DNA of 64,000 bases from CAZNPH01 sp964574985 (lineage in GTDB: Bacteria; Bacteroidota; Bacteroidia; Bacteroidales; SM23-62). Made by a program: the position numbers and the translations under genes. Where the stretch lies: the NCBI GenBank assembly GCA_964574985.1, contig CAZNPH010000006.1, positions 1-64,000 on the forward strand, read 5' to 3'. Under the pieces are notes generated by a model. The model ran no database searches, was not told where the DNA came from, and saw only the letters and a program-made list of their open reading frames with translations. Shown piece by piece: positions 7,985 through 17,826 of this stretch (position 1 is the stretch's first letter; each line of letters starts with the position of its first letter).

Positions 7985-8725
7985 TTACTGGGGCATGAAA
8001 TGATAGGTAATGGTCCCTTTTTGTAACTCCTGAGCTTTCATGGAGGGATTGAACCGGGTCCTCCCCGCAGATTCAATGGCCGCCCTGGCCAGGCATTTCC
8101 GGTTTTCATCCGGAACCGGGGTCAGCAAACGTGACCGTATCACATAACCTGAGCGGTTTACATCGATCTCAACTTTGATCACTCCCCCGCCTTCGCATAA
8201 ATACACCGGAGAAGGCAGATACAGATGGTGCCGCCCTTCCAGTTCATAATATATGGTGGTCGGACCTTCGACATTTTGTGCTTTGCGTTCTCTGGTTTCA
8301 TTTTCCGGCATGGGTGGTTCCAGGAAACCCGGATCCGACAGATCAAGAGGTGGAGATTGGTTATCTGGCCATTCGTCGGACCGTCCTGCCTCCAGTTGCT
8401 TTTCCACTTCATTGACAAATTTTTCCGTGCTGATCTCTTCCTCCAGAGGCTGGGAACGATTTACGGCAATATTTCTGCGTATTTCATCCATGGCCTGTTC
8501 AACAAATTGTTCGGCTTCAAGTTCATTTTTCCTGGCCCTTTCTTTCTCAATCTGTTCCCGGTATTCTTCCCGCGCAAAATCAATCATGAATCTTTCCCTT
8601 ACCGTGTTTTTGGTAGTGGATATTTTCACGATCAAAAACACAATGGCCAGGATCATATGAAAAGAAAGGGTTCCCAGTATCCCGTTGATATTGTTTGCAA
8701 ATTTGATTTTTATCTTTTTCCACAT
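7985..8725 (-). CDS. TonB-like protein (single-pass, C-terminal TonB fold)
   Basis: A 246-residue protein. A short cytoplasmic basic start (MWKKIKIKF) is followed by one transmembrane helix (about residues 14-35), a long charged helical linker rich in Glu and Arg (about 45-105), an acidic/proline spacer, and a C-terminal domain resembling TonB (GGGVIKVEIDVNRSGYVIRS, then AAIESAGRTRFNPS). TonB proteins pass energy from ExbB/ExbD to outer-membrane receptors. No exbB, exbD or receptor gene is adjacent, and the linker lacks the usual long Pro-rich tract, so this may be a specialised or non-canonical family member. The internal ATG at 8725 is preferred over 8776. Confidence 0.7.
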   Translation of the reverse strand: MWKKIKIKFANNINGILGTLSFHMILAIVFLIVKISTTKNTVRERFMIDFAREEYREQIEKERARKNELEAEQFVEQAMDEIRRNIAVNRSQPLEEEISTEKFVNEVEKQLEAGRSDEWPDNQSPPLDLSDPGFLEPPMPENETRERKAQNVEGPTTIYYELEGRHHLYLPSPVYLCEGGGVIKVEIDVNRSGYVIRSRLLTPVPDENRKCLARAAIESAGRTRFNPSMKAQELQKGTITYHFMPQ

Positions 8726-8815
8726 GATACAATCACGGATCGAAAAATCTTCATTATCAGGAACGAAATTAGCCATTCCTGATTGCCCGGCACAACAATT
8801 CCTTACCCCGGACCG

Positions 8816-11704
8816 TCAGAATTGGTTCAGGTCAATATTGAAAACGAACTGAAAAACCGGTCTGTTCTTGTCCGGCACATAAACATACCGCAATCCGGTA
8901 TTTATGGGAAACAGCAAATGCATCAGATGTACATCCACCGTCAGTTCCGCCCCTGCTGAATGCATATCTTTGTCCTGAACGGTCCATTGCCCGTTCCGGT
9001 AGAGATACATGTTTTCCGCATGGGCATAATCGTAAAACATTCTGCCTCTCAGTCTCTTAATATAAAGCAGGGTATTGATTTCAAAATCAGGATAAGCCAC
9101 CGGGAAAACGTAATCCCCCGAAAAGGTTTTCAGGTTTTCTGCAATCTTCCGGTCATGTCCCCTTGGCATCTCAAGGTGATTGTTCATCAGATAATTTTCA
9201 GGCTTTTGATCCTGGAAACCCAGTTCCAGACGGGTGGTGTGATGGTCCGTAATGCCCGGAAGGTATACCCTGGTTCTCAATGAAAACTGTGAACCCAGGT
9301 TTTCCTTTTCAAACGGTGAATTCACATGCCGTACATTCAATATTATGCCCAGATTGGGTAAAATGCTCCTGTGGGATGTTTTCAGGTAAGAATAAAAATA
9401 ATACCGGTAATCCATCAGCTGGAGTCCGCTCCTGTAGGCTCCCTGATTCTGATCATAAAGATATGAACGGTTATGGCTCAATTGAATTTCCGGTCGCATC
9501 CCCGTGACGAATTTTCCGGATGTCAGGTCAAGCGGAACATATATGCGGCTTTTCAGCGAAAGCTCAGGCCTTGTTTCTGAAGGCAGAGGTTCATCCCGGA
9601 ATGAGAAAACCGAAGGCCTTCCACCGGCCGTAAGGGAAAAGGACAAAACAGGGAAAAATCCCATGTACCTGAAATCGGTGTGAAAGAGATGATCCCCGTC
9701 CCGATATTCGTATCCCAGGGCGGCAACCATGGTTTCGAGCAGATTTTGTGACAACAGGGACAATCCGGGAGCAATCTGCGTATCTTCAATATCCGGATCA
9801 TCATAATCAAAATAGAACGGTGCCCAGCTGTGAAACCTGAAAAGATCTTTCAATCGTGAATAATCTTCCACTTTGTGCTCTTTGTCAGGGATCATCCGTA
9901 TACTGTCGATATATATGTCTTTTTCTTCAGATGCATACGGAAACTGAATGCCGGGGGGACTGGTGGATTTTTTTGCTTTGACCGGATTGAAATCCGATTC
10001 GCGGACTCTGAAACCTTTCGAAGTATACTCAGAATATAATATTTTCTGTCCATTCGCAGACAGGCAGGGATAAAAAGCCCCGCTCGCCGAATGGGTAACC
10101 CGGCACAATGCATGATCCGCCAGCCTGATGCCGTAAATATTGTCTGTACCGGAAAAGGTGCCCCTGAAAAGGAGAAAATCTTCTCCGGATTCCAGCTCGG
10201 CCACCTCCTGAAAACCGGCATCATACAACCGGTCCCATTTTTCATTTTTCAGGTCATAGGCCTGGATGGTTTTCCCCTCCATATTCATCAGGGTAAGATA
10301 GATTTTTGTGCCGTCCGGACTCCAGGCAGGGTATTGTGGCAATGCATTGCCGGGTGTATTGATTTCTTTCAGGATACTTCCGCTGCCGGCATCAAGGATG
10401 ACCAGGGAATACCGGTTGTCAGCAGCATACCTTACAACCACGATCTTCCGGCCGGTACGGGTGATATCCGGACTGAAATAACGGGTTTCCCGGGACAGAC
10501 GGATGGACTTCATCCGCACCATATCATAAACCATCAATTCGGAATAACTTCTTTTTTCCCATCGCAAATCGTTCCTGAATTCTGTCCATACGATCCTGTT
10601 CCCGCCGGTCGCAATATTCACGTCATCATAGAAACCCGGTATATGAATGACGTGTTCTGAACGGTTTTTCCCGGTCATAACAAATTCGCCGATCTGACCG
10701 ATGCCGGATTTTTCAGCAAAAACGGTCCCGTTATCCAGATAAGAGGGGAACCTGTAATTTGTATAAACCGGGGGTGTCTCATGCATAAGCCGGTTCTGCG
10801 GATTGATATCCTGCCGGCAACTGTCCCTTATTCTTTCCTGCATTTCTTTCATCGTTTTCCTGTAGAGGTCTCTTTTGGAAAGTCCGGTTTCTTTTCGAAG
10901 ACCGAAATTGAAGGGATACAGCAAGAAGGGCTTCCTGGCGGTATAATCGATCACCCCGGGCCATATGGAATCCCCGTAATGGGTTCTGACATATCGCACC
11001 ATCTGGTAACCATACTGATAATAATCGGGGACGAAATCCCGGTAGGATCCGTAATAGGCTTTTTCATAAGAATAGAACGGTTCCTTTTCCGCCAGAATTT
11101 CCCGGATCCTCATCCGGAAAGAAGGCAATCTCCCCCGGCCCGAATGGGAGAAACGTGTTTCCGCATAAACGGCATCCCCTTCCAGGTACCAAAACGGCAT
11201 GAGTCCGGCCACCGCCCCCAGCGCCTGTTCTCCCAGGATCCATTTCATAACCCCGGTGATGCCCTGGTCAAGCTTATCCACCTGTACCGCGTGTCTGTAT
11301 TCATGCAGCGCCAATTGGTTCAGCCAGGGATCCGGATAAGCATCCGGCGGCGGAGTGGTAACCAGTTCCATTCTTTTGGGAGCCCATGCCACGAAACCAT
11401 TGGAACGAACCGAATGGTTGTGCATCAAAACGGGGATCTTTCCCGGCCGGTGAAAAAGATCGTACCGGTGGCAATCCCTGGTGTGAACGAGCAGGTTGGC
11501 AAGCCGGATGGCGTCATCGGTGATCTCTGACGGAAAAACAATACGGTATCCTTCTGTATTGATCTCCTTCCATGCAAGTCCGGCCGGATCCTGGCCGGTC
11601 AGATAGAACTGGGGGAAAACATCCATTGAGTGACATATAAAACACAGAACCAGTATGATCCTCAGAGAAGCCCTGAAAAATTCCGTGATTTTCTGATCCC
11701 TCAT
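8816..11704 (-). CDS. Predicted surface protein: gluzincin-like peptidase, beta-propeller and outer-membrane barrel
   Basis: A 962-residue protein with a likely signal peptide (hydrophobic ~14-32). The N-terminal third has a zinc-peptidase signature, HEYRH at residues 134-138, with a candidate third ligand E175 in FWYLEGDAVYAE, the geometry of gluzincins such as M1 and M61. The middle (about 300-600) contains TolB/WD-like propeller blades (YPAWSPDGTKIYLTL, FYPCLSANGQKILYSEY). The C-terminal ~300 residues resemble an outer-membrane barrel ending in an aromatic strand (PVFQFVFNIDLNQF). The protein is probably anchored in the outer membrane; which side the peptidase faces is unknown. Similar large proteins occur in Bacteroidota but I know of no assigned function. 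Confidence 0.7.
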   Translation of the reverse strand: MRDQKITEFFRASLRIILVLCFICHSMDVFPQFYLTGQDPAGLAWKEINTEGYRIVFPSEITDDAIRLANLLVHTRDCHRYDLFHRPGKIPVLMHNHSVRSNGFVAWAPKRMELVTTPPPDAYPDPWLNQLALHEYRHAVQVDKLDQGITGVMKWILGEQALGAVAGLMPFWYLEGDAVYAETRFSHSGRGRLPSFRMRIREILAEKEPFYSYEKAYYGSYRDFVPDYYQYGYQMVRYVRTHYGDSIWPGVIDYTARKPFLLYPFNFGLRKETGLSKRDLYRKTMKEMQERIRDSCRQDINPQNRLMHETPPVYTNYRFPSYLDNGTVFAEKSGIGQIGEFVMTGKNRSEHVIHIPGFYDDVNIATGGNRIVWTEFRNDLRWEKRSYSELMVYDMVRMKSIRLSRETRYFSPDITRTGRKIVVVRYAADNRYSLVILDAGSGSILKEINTPGNALPQYPAWSPDGTKIYLTLMNMEGKTIQAYDLKNEKWDRLYDAGFQEVAELESGEDFLLFRGTFSGTDNIYGIRLADHALCRVTHSASGAFYPCLSANGQKILYSEYTSKGFRVRESDFNPVKAKKSTSPPGIQFPYASEEKDIYIDSIRMIPDKEHKVEDYSRLKDLFRFHSWAPFYFDYDDPDIEDTQIAPGLSLLSQNLLETMVAALGYEYRDGDHLFHTDFRYMGFFPVLSFSLTAGGRPSVFSFRDEPLPSETRPELSLKSRIYVPLDLTSGKFVTGMRPEIQLSHNRSYLYDQNQGAYRSGLQLMDYRYYFYSYLKTSHRSILPNLGIILNVRHVNSPFEKENLGSQFSLRTRVYLPGITDHHTTRLELGFQDQKPENYLMNNHLEMPRGHDRKIAENLKTFSGDYVFPVAYPDFEINTLLYIKRLRGRMFYDYAHAENMYLYRNGQWTVQDKDMHSAGAELTVDVHLMHLLFPINTGLRYVYVPDKNRPVFQFVFNIDLNQF

Positions 11705-11774
11705 AAATGATGATGAAACCTGTGAGGCAAACTTTTACAAAGATAATTTCAATTCCCGTACCGCTCCGGGATTG

Positions 11775-11807
11775 TTGGCAAAAAATGCTAAATTCGTTGT
11801 ATCTTTG
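11775..11807 (+). promoter_or_regulatory. Putative promoter of the GT117-like gene
   Basis: TATCTTTG at 11800-11807 fits the -7 consensus TAnnTTTG, with TTGG at 11775-11778 about 21 bases upstream as the -33 element. It lies 53 bases before the start codon. Confidence 0.5.
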
Positions 11808-11860
11808 AAGCCACACCGGCCGGCACCTTTTCCGGACGGACCTGTAAACGGAGCATTGAA

Positions 11861-14800
11861 ATGAGAAAATTTACCGTTCTGAATAACCTGTTGGGATGGA
11901 TATCGTTTCTGATTGCAACCACTGTGTATCTGCTCACCCTGGAGCCAACCACAAGCCTGTGGGATTGCAGTGAGTTCATTGCTTCTGCATACAAGCTCGA
12001 AGTTTGTCATCCTCCCGGGGCTCCCCTTTTCCTGATGATGGCCCGTTTTTTTTCCCTGTTCTCCGGCAGTCCGGATAAAGCCGCCATGTTCATCAATGCA
12101 CTTTCAGCCGTTACAAGCGGATTAACCGTCATGTTCCTTTTCTGGACCATCACACACCTTGCCGGAAAATTTGTTCCGGAATCTTCCAGGCTCAGCGCCG
12201 GGAACATGATCGCCATTCTGGGCAGCGGATTCACAGGGGCTATGGCATTCACCTTTTCAGATACATTTTGGTTTTCGGCTGTGGAAGCGGAAACCTATGC
12301 CACATCTTCTCTTTTTACCGCGATGGTATTCTGGGCCATCCTCAAATGGGAAAATATTGCAGGCAGAAAACATGCCAACAGCTGGATCATTCTGATCGCT
12401 TACCTGATGGGGCTTTCCATTGGCATTCACCTGCTCAGCCTGCTGGTTATTCCGGCGATCGTACTGGTATATTATTTCAGGAAATACAAACCGACCACAA
12501 GGGGAGTCATCGCCGCCCTGGCCCTTTCCGTTACCTTTCTTTTCGTGATGATGTATCTTATCATACAGGGCTTTGTCAAACTGGCTTCACTTTTTGAACT
12601 CTTTTTTGTAAATACTGTCGGTATGCCATACAATTCCGGATTGTTGTTTTATGGCTTGGTGGTCACCGGACTGATCATTTACGGAATCCGTTACACCCAC
12701 AGGAAAAACATGCCGGTGATGAATACAGCCATTGTTGCCCTGACCGTGATCATCATCGGGTATTCATCCTATGCCATGATCATGATCCGTTCCCTGGCCA
12801 ACCCGCCCATGGATGAGAACAATCCTGAAACGGTTTTCTCCCTGCAGGCCTATCTTAACCGCGAACAATACGGCGACCGCCCTCTTTTTAAGGGCCATTA
12901 CTTTAATGCACCCATTACCGGCACACAGCAGGGAAGGCCGGTTTACGGGAGGAAAGAAGGGAAATACCAGGTGGTCACAAGGAAAATGAGTTATATATAC
13001 GATGAACGTTTTACCACCATTTTCCCCAGGATGTACAGCAGCGATCCCGAACATGTTGAGGTATACAAAAGCTGGGTAGACATTGACGGAACACCTGTCC
13101 GGGTAACAAACAACCAGGGAGAAGCAGAGATGGTCAAAAAGCCATCCTTTTCTGATGATCTGGCCTTTTTCTTCAAATATCAGATCGGGCATATGTACCT
13201 GCGGTATTTCATGTGGAATTTTGCAGGCAGGCAGAACGATATACAGGGACACGGAGAACTTCTGAACGGGAATTGGCTCAGCGGAATTGATTTTCTGGAT
13301 GAAGCCAGGCTGGGACCGCAGGACAACCTGCCTTCCAGGTATGAAAACCACAAAGCCCGCAATACCTATTTTCTTTTGCCCCTGTTGCTCGGACTGGTGG
13401 GTTTGTTCTTCCATTTCAAGAGGGATAATCACAATTTCTGGGTGGTTTTGACATTGTTTCTGATGACCGGAGTAGCCATTGTGGTATATCTGAACCAGAC
13501 TCCCAATCAGCCCAGGGAAAGGGATTACGCGTACGCGGGTTCGTTTTATGCTTTTTGCATCTGGATCGGCATCGGCGTATACGCCCTGGTTGAATCCATG
13601 CCACGCAAAATCCCCGGGTTTATCAATGCCTTACTGGTGGTACCGGCCAGCTTAATCCTGGTTCCTGCGCTCATGGCCCGGGAAAACTGGGACGATCATG
13701 ACCGGTCGGGACGTTACACGGCCAGGGATTTTGCTTATAATTACCTGCAAACCTGTTCGCCGGGTGCCATCCTTTTTACCAACGGAGACAACGACACCTT
13801 TCCTCTCTGGTACGCACAGGAAACCGAAGAAATAAGAACCGACGTCAGGGTGGTCAATCTGATGCTGTTCAATACACCCTGGTACATCGGGCAGATGACC
13901 CGGAAAGCATACGAGTCGGAACCCCTTCCCATCAGTCTTCCCAAAGAAAAATATCAGGATGGGACCAACAACATCATTTACATGTTCGACAGGATCAAAA
14001 GCCATGTCGATCTCGATCAGATCGTGGAATTCATTGCCAGCGATAATCCGAGGAGCAAATTCAATCCCCAGGCAGACATGACCCTCGATTATATCCCTAC
14101 CAAGTTACTCAGGCTCCCGGTTGACCGTAAAAAAGTAATTGAAAACGGACTGGTCCGTGCAGAGGATTCTGCTTTGATCCTCCCCGCCATTGAATGGAAG
14201 ATCAACCGTTCCAGCATGCTGAAAAACGGGATGATGCAACTCGACCTGCTGGCAACTTCCGATTGGGAAAGGCCTTTTTACTTTGTAGCCGCCGGGAATG
14301 AGGGCAGTCTGAACCTGGAGCCGTACTTTCAACTGGACGGTTTCGCGTACAAACTCGTACCCATCAAGACCCCGGGAAGGAATTTCCTTACCTATGGCCG
14401 GATCAATACAGATATCCTGTATGACAAAATGATGAACGAATTTCGATGGGGACGCATGAATGAACCGGATGTCTATCTCGATTACTACAATCTCCGCACC
14501 ATACAGGTTCTCAGACTGCGCAACAATTTTACCCGCCTGGCCAATAAACTGATTGAAGAGGGGGATGCCCTGCGGGCCCGGAAGGTGCTCGACCGGTGCA
14601 TGGACCTGATGCCTGGCCACAAAGTGCCTTACGATATTTTCATTCCCCCCATAGCGGAAGCATATTATCACTGTGAGGCAAAGGCAATCGCCGATTCAAT
14701 TGTGGAGGATCATTTTGACCGGTTGAACGAAGAGCTCGATTACTATCTTTCACTGAAACCCGAATTCGCCAGCACGGTTGACTATGAAACCCGCCGGGCA

Positions 14801-14929
14801 CTCCAAATCCTTCAGGATTACAGAACCATTGCCAAAGAGGCAAACCGCACAGAGCTTGCCGGGAGGATCGAAGAACAGTTCAGCAGGTTCTACCGGATAT
14901 ACAGTCAGAAAAGACAAGGCAAGCAATGA
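11861..14929 (+). CDS. DUF2723 / GT117-type membrane protein (predicted protein O-glycosyltransferase)
   Basis: A 1022-residue multi-pass membrane protein. The N-terminal loop has the DUF2723 signature (TLEPTTSLWDCSEFI, CHPPGAPLF) with an acidic pair as in GT-C fold enzymes, followed by roughly ten transmembrane helices up to about residue 610 and then a soluble C-terminal region (FTNGDNDTFPLWYAQE, LDYIPTKLLRLPVDRK) of about 400 residues. Members are classed as GT117 and are predicted to transfer sugar from a lipid carrier to proteins outside the cytoplasmic membrane. The gene stands alone, with a good promoter-like element upstream. Substrate specificity cannot be inferred. Confidence 0.88.
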   Translation: MRKFTVLNNLLGWISFLIATTVYLLTLEPTTSLWDCSEFIASAYKLEVCHPPGAPLFLMMARFFSLFSGSPDKAAMFINALSAVTSGLTVMFLFWTITHLAGKFVPESSRLSAGNMIAILGSGFTGAMAFTFSDTFWFSAVEAETYATSSLFTAMVFWAILKWENIAGRKHANSWIILIAYLMGLSIGIHLLSLLVIPAIVLVYYFRKYKPTTRGVIAALALSVTFLFVMMYLIIQGFVKLASLFELFFVNTVGMPYNSGLLFYGLVVTGLIIYGIRYTHRKNMPVMNTAIVALTVIIIGYSSYAMIMIRSLANPPMDENNPETVFSLQAYLNREQYGDRPLFKGHYFNAPITGTQQGRPVYGRKEGKYQVVTRKMSYIYDERFTTIFPRMYSSDPEHVEVYKSWVDIDGTPVRVTNNQGEAEMVKKPSFSDDLAFFFKYQIGHMYLRYFMWNFAGRQNDIQGHGELLNGNWLSGIDFLDEARLGPQDNLPSRYENHKARNTYFLLPLLLGLVGLFFHFKRDNHNFWVVLTLFLMTGVAIVVYLNQTPNQPRERDYAYAGSFYAFCIWIGIGVYALVESMPRKIPGFINALLVVPASLILVPALMARENWDDHDRSGRYTARDFAYNYLQTCSPGAILFTNGDNDTFPLWYAQETEEIRTDVRVVNLMLFNTPWYIGQMTRKAYESEPLPISLPKEKYQDGTNNIIYMFDRIKSHVDLDQIVEFIASDNPRSKFNPQADMTLDYIPTKLLRLPVDRKKVIENGLVRAEDSALILPAIEWKINRSSMLKNGMMQLDLLATSDWERPFYFVAAGNEGSLNLEPYFQLDGFAYKLVPIKTPGRNFLTYGRINTDILYDKMMNEFRWGRMNEPDVYLDYYNLRTIQVLRLRNNFTRLANKLIEEGDALRARKVLDRCMDLMPGHKVPYDIFIPPIAEAYYHCEAKAIADSIVEDHFDRLNEELDYYLSLKPEFASTVDYETRRALQILQDYRTIAKEANRTELAGRIEEQFSRFYRIYSQKRQGKQ

Positions 14930-14943
14930 TCAATCCGGAGTGA

Positions 14944-15918
14944 TCAGCTTTTTCTATCGAGCATTGAACGGGCAAAATCCCGGAGGGGGACTTTCCGGTT
15001 TGCCGGAACATTCACATGTTCAAGGCATTCAAGCGCTTTTTGGTTGTAATTGTGAATTCTTTCAATGGTTTCCTGCCTGATCTCCAGCAGATCATATATT
15101 TTTTTTACTGCACGGATTTTTTCTTCGGCGGGAGCATTATTTTGCCTGATCCATGTTTCCAGGGCCTGTTTCATTCTTTTATCCGCTTTTTCCATCGCTC
15201 TGATCATCAAAAAAGTTTTTTTATTGGCCACGATATCCAAACCGATCTTTTTCCCGAGGGATGACTCACGGCCGTAAACATCCAGCAGGTCATCCTGGAG
15301 CTGGAAAGCCATGCCCAGGTTTTTTCCAAACCTGTAAAGTTGTTCAGCATCCTCATCCCGGGCTTCCCCGATCCATGCGCCCATTTTCATTGAGCAGGCC
15401 AGCAATACGGCTGTTTTCAATCCGATCATCAGCAAATAATCTTCCATATTAACTTTGGTGATCCTTTCAAAATCCATGTCCAGTTGCTGACCTTCACATA
15501 CCTCCAGTGCCGTTTCGTTGAAAACACCCATTAATTTGCAGAGAACATCTTTACGGCATTTGCAAACGTACCGGCAGGCCATGATAGACATGGCATCCCC
15601 TGAGAGGATGGCTGTGTTCATGCCCCATTTCCCGTGGACAGTCTGTTGATTCCTTCGCATTGAAGACCGGTCCATGATGTCATCATGCAACAGGGTAAAA
15701 TTGTGAAATATCTCGATGCCCAGCGCAGGACCAATGGCATCTGAAACATCCTCCCTGAAAAGGTTGCAGGCCATGATCATCAGGGCCGGCCTCAATCTCT
15801 TGCCCCCGATGGAGAGCATGTAACGTATGGAATCATACAAGCTTGCAGGTTCACGGTCAAGATTCAACTTATCGATTTCACCGTTGATGATCTTCCTTGA
15901 ATCGTTGATATTGTACAT
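14944..15918 (-). CDS. Polyprenyl (isoprenyl) diphosphate synthase
   Basis: A 324-residue trans-isoprenyl diphosphate synthase. Both aspartate-rich metal-binding motifs are intact: DDIMD (first) within LLHDDIMDRSSMRR and DDLLD (second) within QLQDDLLDVYG, and the GGKRLRP substrate motif is near residue 36. It condenses isopentenyl diphosphate with an allylic diphosphate to give C15-C20 or longer chains for quinones or carriers. The chain length is not safely predictable from what I can see. It is a single gene converging on the DUF2723 gene with a 14-base gap and divergent from the phosphate cotransporter gene. Confidence 0.92.
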   Translation of the reverse strand: MYNINDSRKIINGEIDKLNLDREPASLYDSIRYMLSIGGKRLRPALMIMACNLFREDVSDAIGPALGIEIFHNFTLLHDDIMDRSSMRRNQQTVHGKWGMNTAILSGDAMSIMACRYVCKCRKDVLCKLMGVFNETALEVCEGQQLDMDFERITKVNMEDYLLMIGLKTAVLLACSMKMGAWIGEARDEDAEQLYRFGKNLGMAFQLQDDLLDVYGRESSLGKKIGLDIVANKKTFLMIRAMEKADKRMKQALETWIRQNNAPAEEKIRAVKKIYDLLEIRQETIERIHNYNQKALECLEHVNVPANRKVPLRDFARSMLDRKS

Positions 15919-16070
15919 GAAGATCTTAATAGAACTTTAATTCCCCGTAAAAATTAAAGTTAGCACATTATTGTTTCTTTACAAATTGAAAGAAATTGTA
16001 TGCGTTTAACAGAATTCTTCCTAATTTAAGCCGGCCAAGCATATTTCTTTTCTGAATCCCGGCATTCTGC

Positions 16071-17774
16071 ATGTATACCATTATCATGAACATATTAACG
16101 CTCCTGGGTTCCCTTGCCCTGTTACTTTTTGGGATGAAACTCATGAGCGAAGCCCTTCAGAAGGTTGCCGGGGCCAGACTTCGTAACACACTTGCCGGCC
16201 TCACCGCCAACCGTTACAGGTCTGTGATCAGCGGTTTTGTGGTTACCGCCCTGATCCAGTCCTCCTCTGCAACCACGGTGATGATCGTCAGTTTTGTGAA
16301 TGCCGGACTCCTTTCACTGGTCGAATCCATCGGCCTGGTCATGGGTGCCAACATCGGAACCACCATCACTGCCTGGTTAATCTCCCTGCTGGGATTTAAC
16401 ATCAAGATCAGCAGCCTTGCCCTGCCACTGATCGGAATTGGTTTTCCGCTCATTTTTTCCACCAACAATACACGGAAAAGCTGGGGAGAGTTTATCATCG
16501 GATTTGCCTTAATATTTCTCGGCCTGGATTTTTTGAAACTGACCATACCCGATATCAGCACCAGGCCCGAACTCATCGGATTCGTTTCCAACTATACACA
16601 TCACGGATTCTTCTCGATATTGCTGTTCCTGTCCGTGGGAATGCTGTTCACCATCCTGATTCAATCCTCCAGTGCGGCCATGGCCCTGACGCTGGTTATG
16701 TGCTATAAAGGCTGGATTGATTTCGACCTGGCTGCTGCTATGATACTGGGAGAAAACATAGGGACCACGGTAACTGCCAATTTTGCCGCCATCGTGGCCA
16801 ACCGGATGGCCAAACGATCGGCCGTTGCCCATTTTCTGTTCAATGTGATCGGAGTGTTCTGGATTTTGCTGCTTTTCAGGCCCTTTCTCCATGGTATAGA
16901 TCTGATCGTACAAAAAACAGGCAATCCCTCTGCATTTGAATCCGTAATATCCATTCCGGTTGCCCTGTCGATCTTCCATACGGCTTTCAACCTGATCAAC
17001 ACGGCTTTGCTGATCGAATTCATACCCCAGATCCAAAAACTGATTTACCGGCTGTTGCCTGTCAGGGAAGACCGGGTAGAACAATTCCGGCTGAAGCATT
17101 TCAGGACCGGACTCCTGTCTACCTCTGAACTATCCATTCTGCAAGCCAAAAAGGAAATTGCAGTATATGCCCGCAGGGTAAAAAAAATGTTCAGGATGGT
17201 CAGGAATCTGTTCAATGAGATCAACGATGAAATGTTCCGGTCATATTTTCAGCGGATAACCAATTATGAAGAAATCTGTGGCAGAATGGAACTCGAGATA
17301 TCAAACTACATTATGCGGATTTCGGAAGGAGAACTCAGCCAGCCGGGAACCAAAAGAATACGAACCATGCTGAAAATTGTGGATGAGATCGAAAGCATCG
17401 GTGATATTTGCAAAAACATTGCCGATATCCTGAACCGGAAAAAACAGAACAAGGTATGGTTCCCTCAGCATTTCCGGAATAATTTAAATTCTTTGTTTGC
17501 GCTCGTTGATGAAGCATTTGACCAAATGAACAAGGACCTTGACAAGGATTTTAAAGAAGTTGATTCCGACAAAGCCCTTGAAATTGAAAAAAAGATTGTT
17601 CAATTTAAGGAAGACCTTGAAAAAGAACACCTTGAAAATTCAGATAAACAGGATTACAGGGAACAGGCCGGTGTAATCTACAACGATATCCTGGTCCAGA
17701 GCGAAAACCTTGCGAATTCTATCTTCAATGTCAGTGATGCCATTGCCGACGCCAATCTGGTAACCGATAAATAA
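16071..17774 (+). CDS. Na+/phosphate cotransporter family protein with PhoU-like domain
   Basis: A 567-residue protein. The first ~330 residues contain two inverted NptA/PNaS repeats with the typical QSSSATTVM and QSSSAAMAL motifs and GANIGTT/GENIGTT sequences that form the sodium and phosphate sites. The C-terminal ~200 residues are cytoplasmic, helical and PhoU-like (ARRVKKMFRMVRNLFNE, IVDEIESIGDICKNIADIL). It probably imports inorganic phosphate driven by sodium, with the PhoU-like part regulating activity (inference). An alternative ATG lies at 16086. No pst or pho genes are nearby. Confidence 0.92.
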   Translation: MYTIIMNILTLLGSLALLLFGMKLMSEALQKVAGARLRNTLAGLTANRYRSVISGFVVTALIQSSSATTVMIVSFVNAGLLSLVESIGLVMGANIGTTITAWLISLLGFNIKISSLALPLIGIGFPLIFSTNNTRKSWGEFIIGFALIFLGLDFLKLTIPDISTRPELIGFVSNYTHHGFFSILLFLSVGMLFTILIQSSSAAMALTLVMCYKGWIDFDLAAAMILGENIGTTVTANFAAIVANRMAKRSAVAHFLFNVIGVFWILLLFRPFLHGIDLIVQKTGNPSAFESVISIPVALSIFHTAFNLINTALLIEFIPQIQKLIYRLLPVREDRVEQFRLKHFRTGLLSTSELSILQAKKEIAVYARRVKKMFRMVRNLFNEINDEMFRSYFQRITNYEEICGRMELEISNYIMRISEGELSQPGTKRIRTMLKIVDEIESIGDICKNIADILNRKKQNKVWFPQHFRNNLNSLFALVDEAFDQMNKDLDKDFKEVDSDKALEIEKKIVQFKEDLEKEHLENSDKQDYREQAGVIYNDILVQSENLANSIFNVSDAIADANLVTDK

Positions 17775-17794
17775 TTCTTTTCCCGGTTTTTTTA

Positions 17795-17802
17795 TATTTT
17801 TG
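17795..17802 (+). promoter_or_regulatory. Putative -7 box for thioredoxin-fold gene and carA
   Basis: TATTTTTG fits TAnnTTTG and lies 25 bases before the ATG at 17827. No clear -33 element was seen. This favours the ATG start over the TTG at 17800, which would lie within the box. Confidence 0.45.
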
Positions 17803-17826
17803 AAACATAATCAAGCGCAGTTTGGG

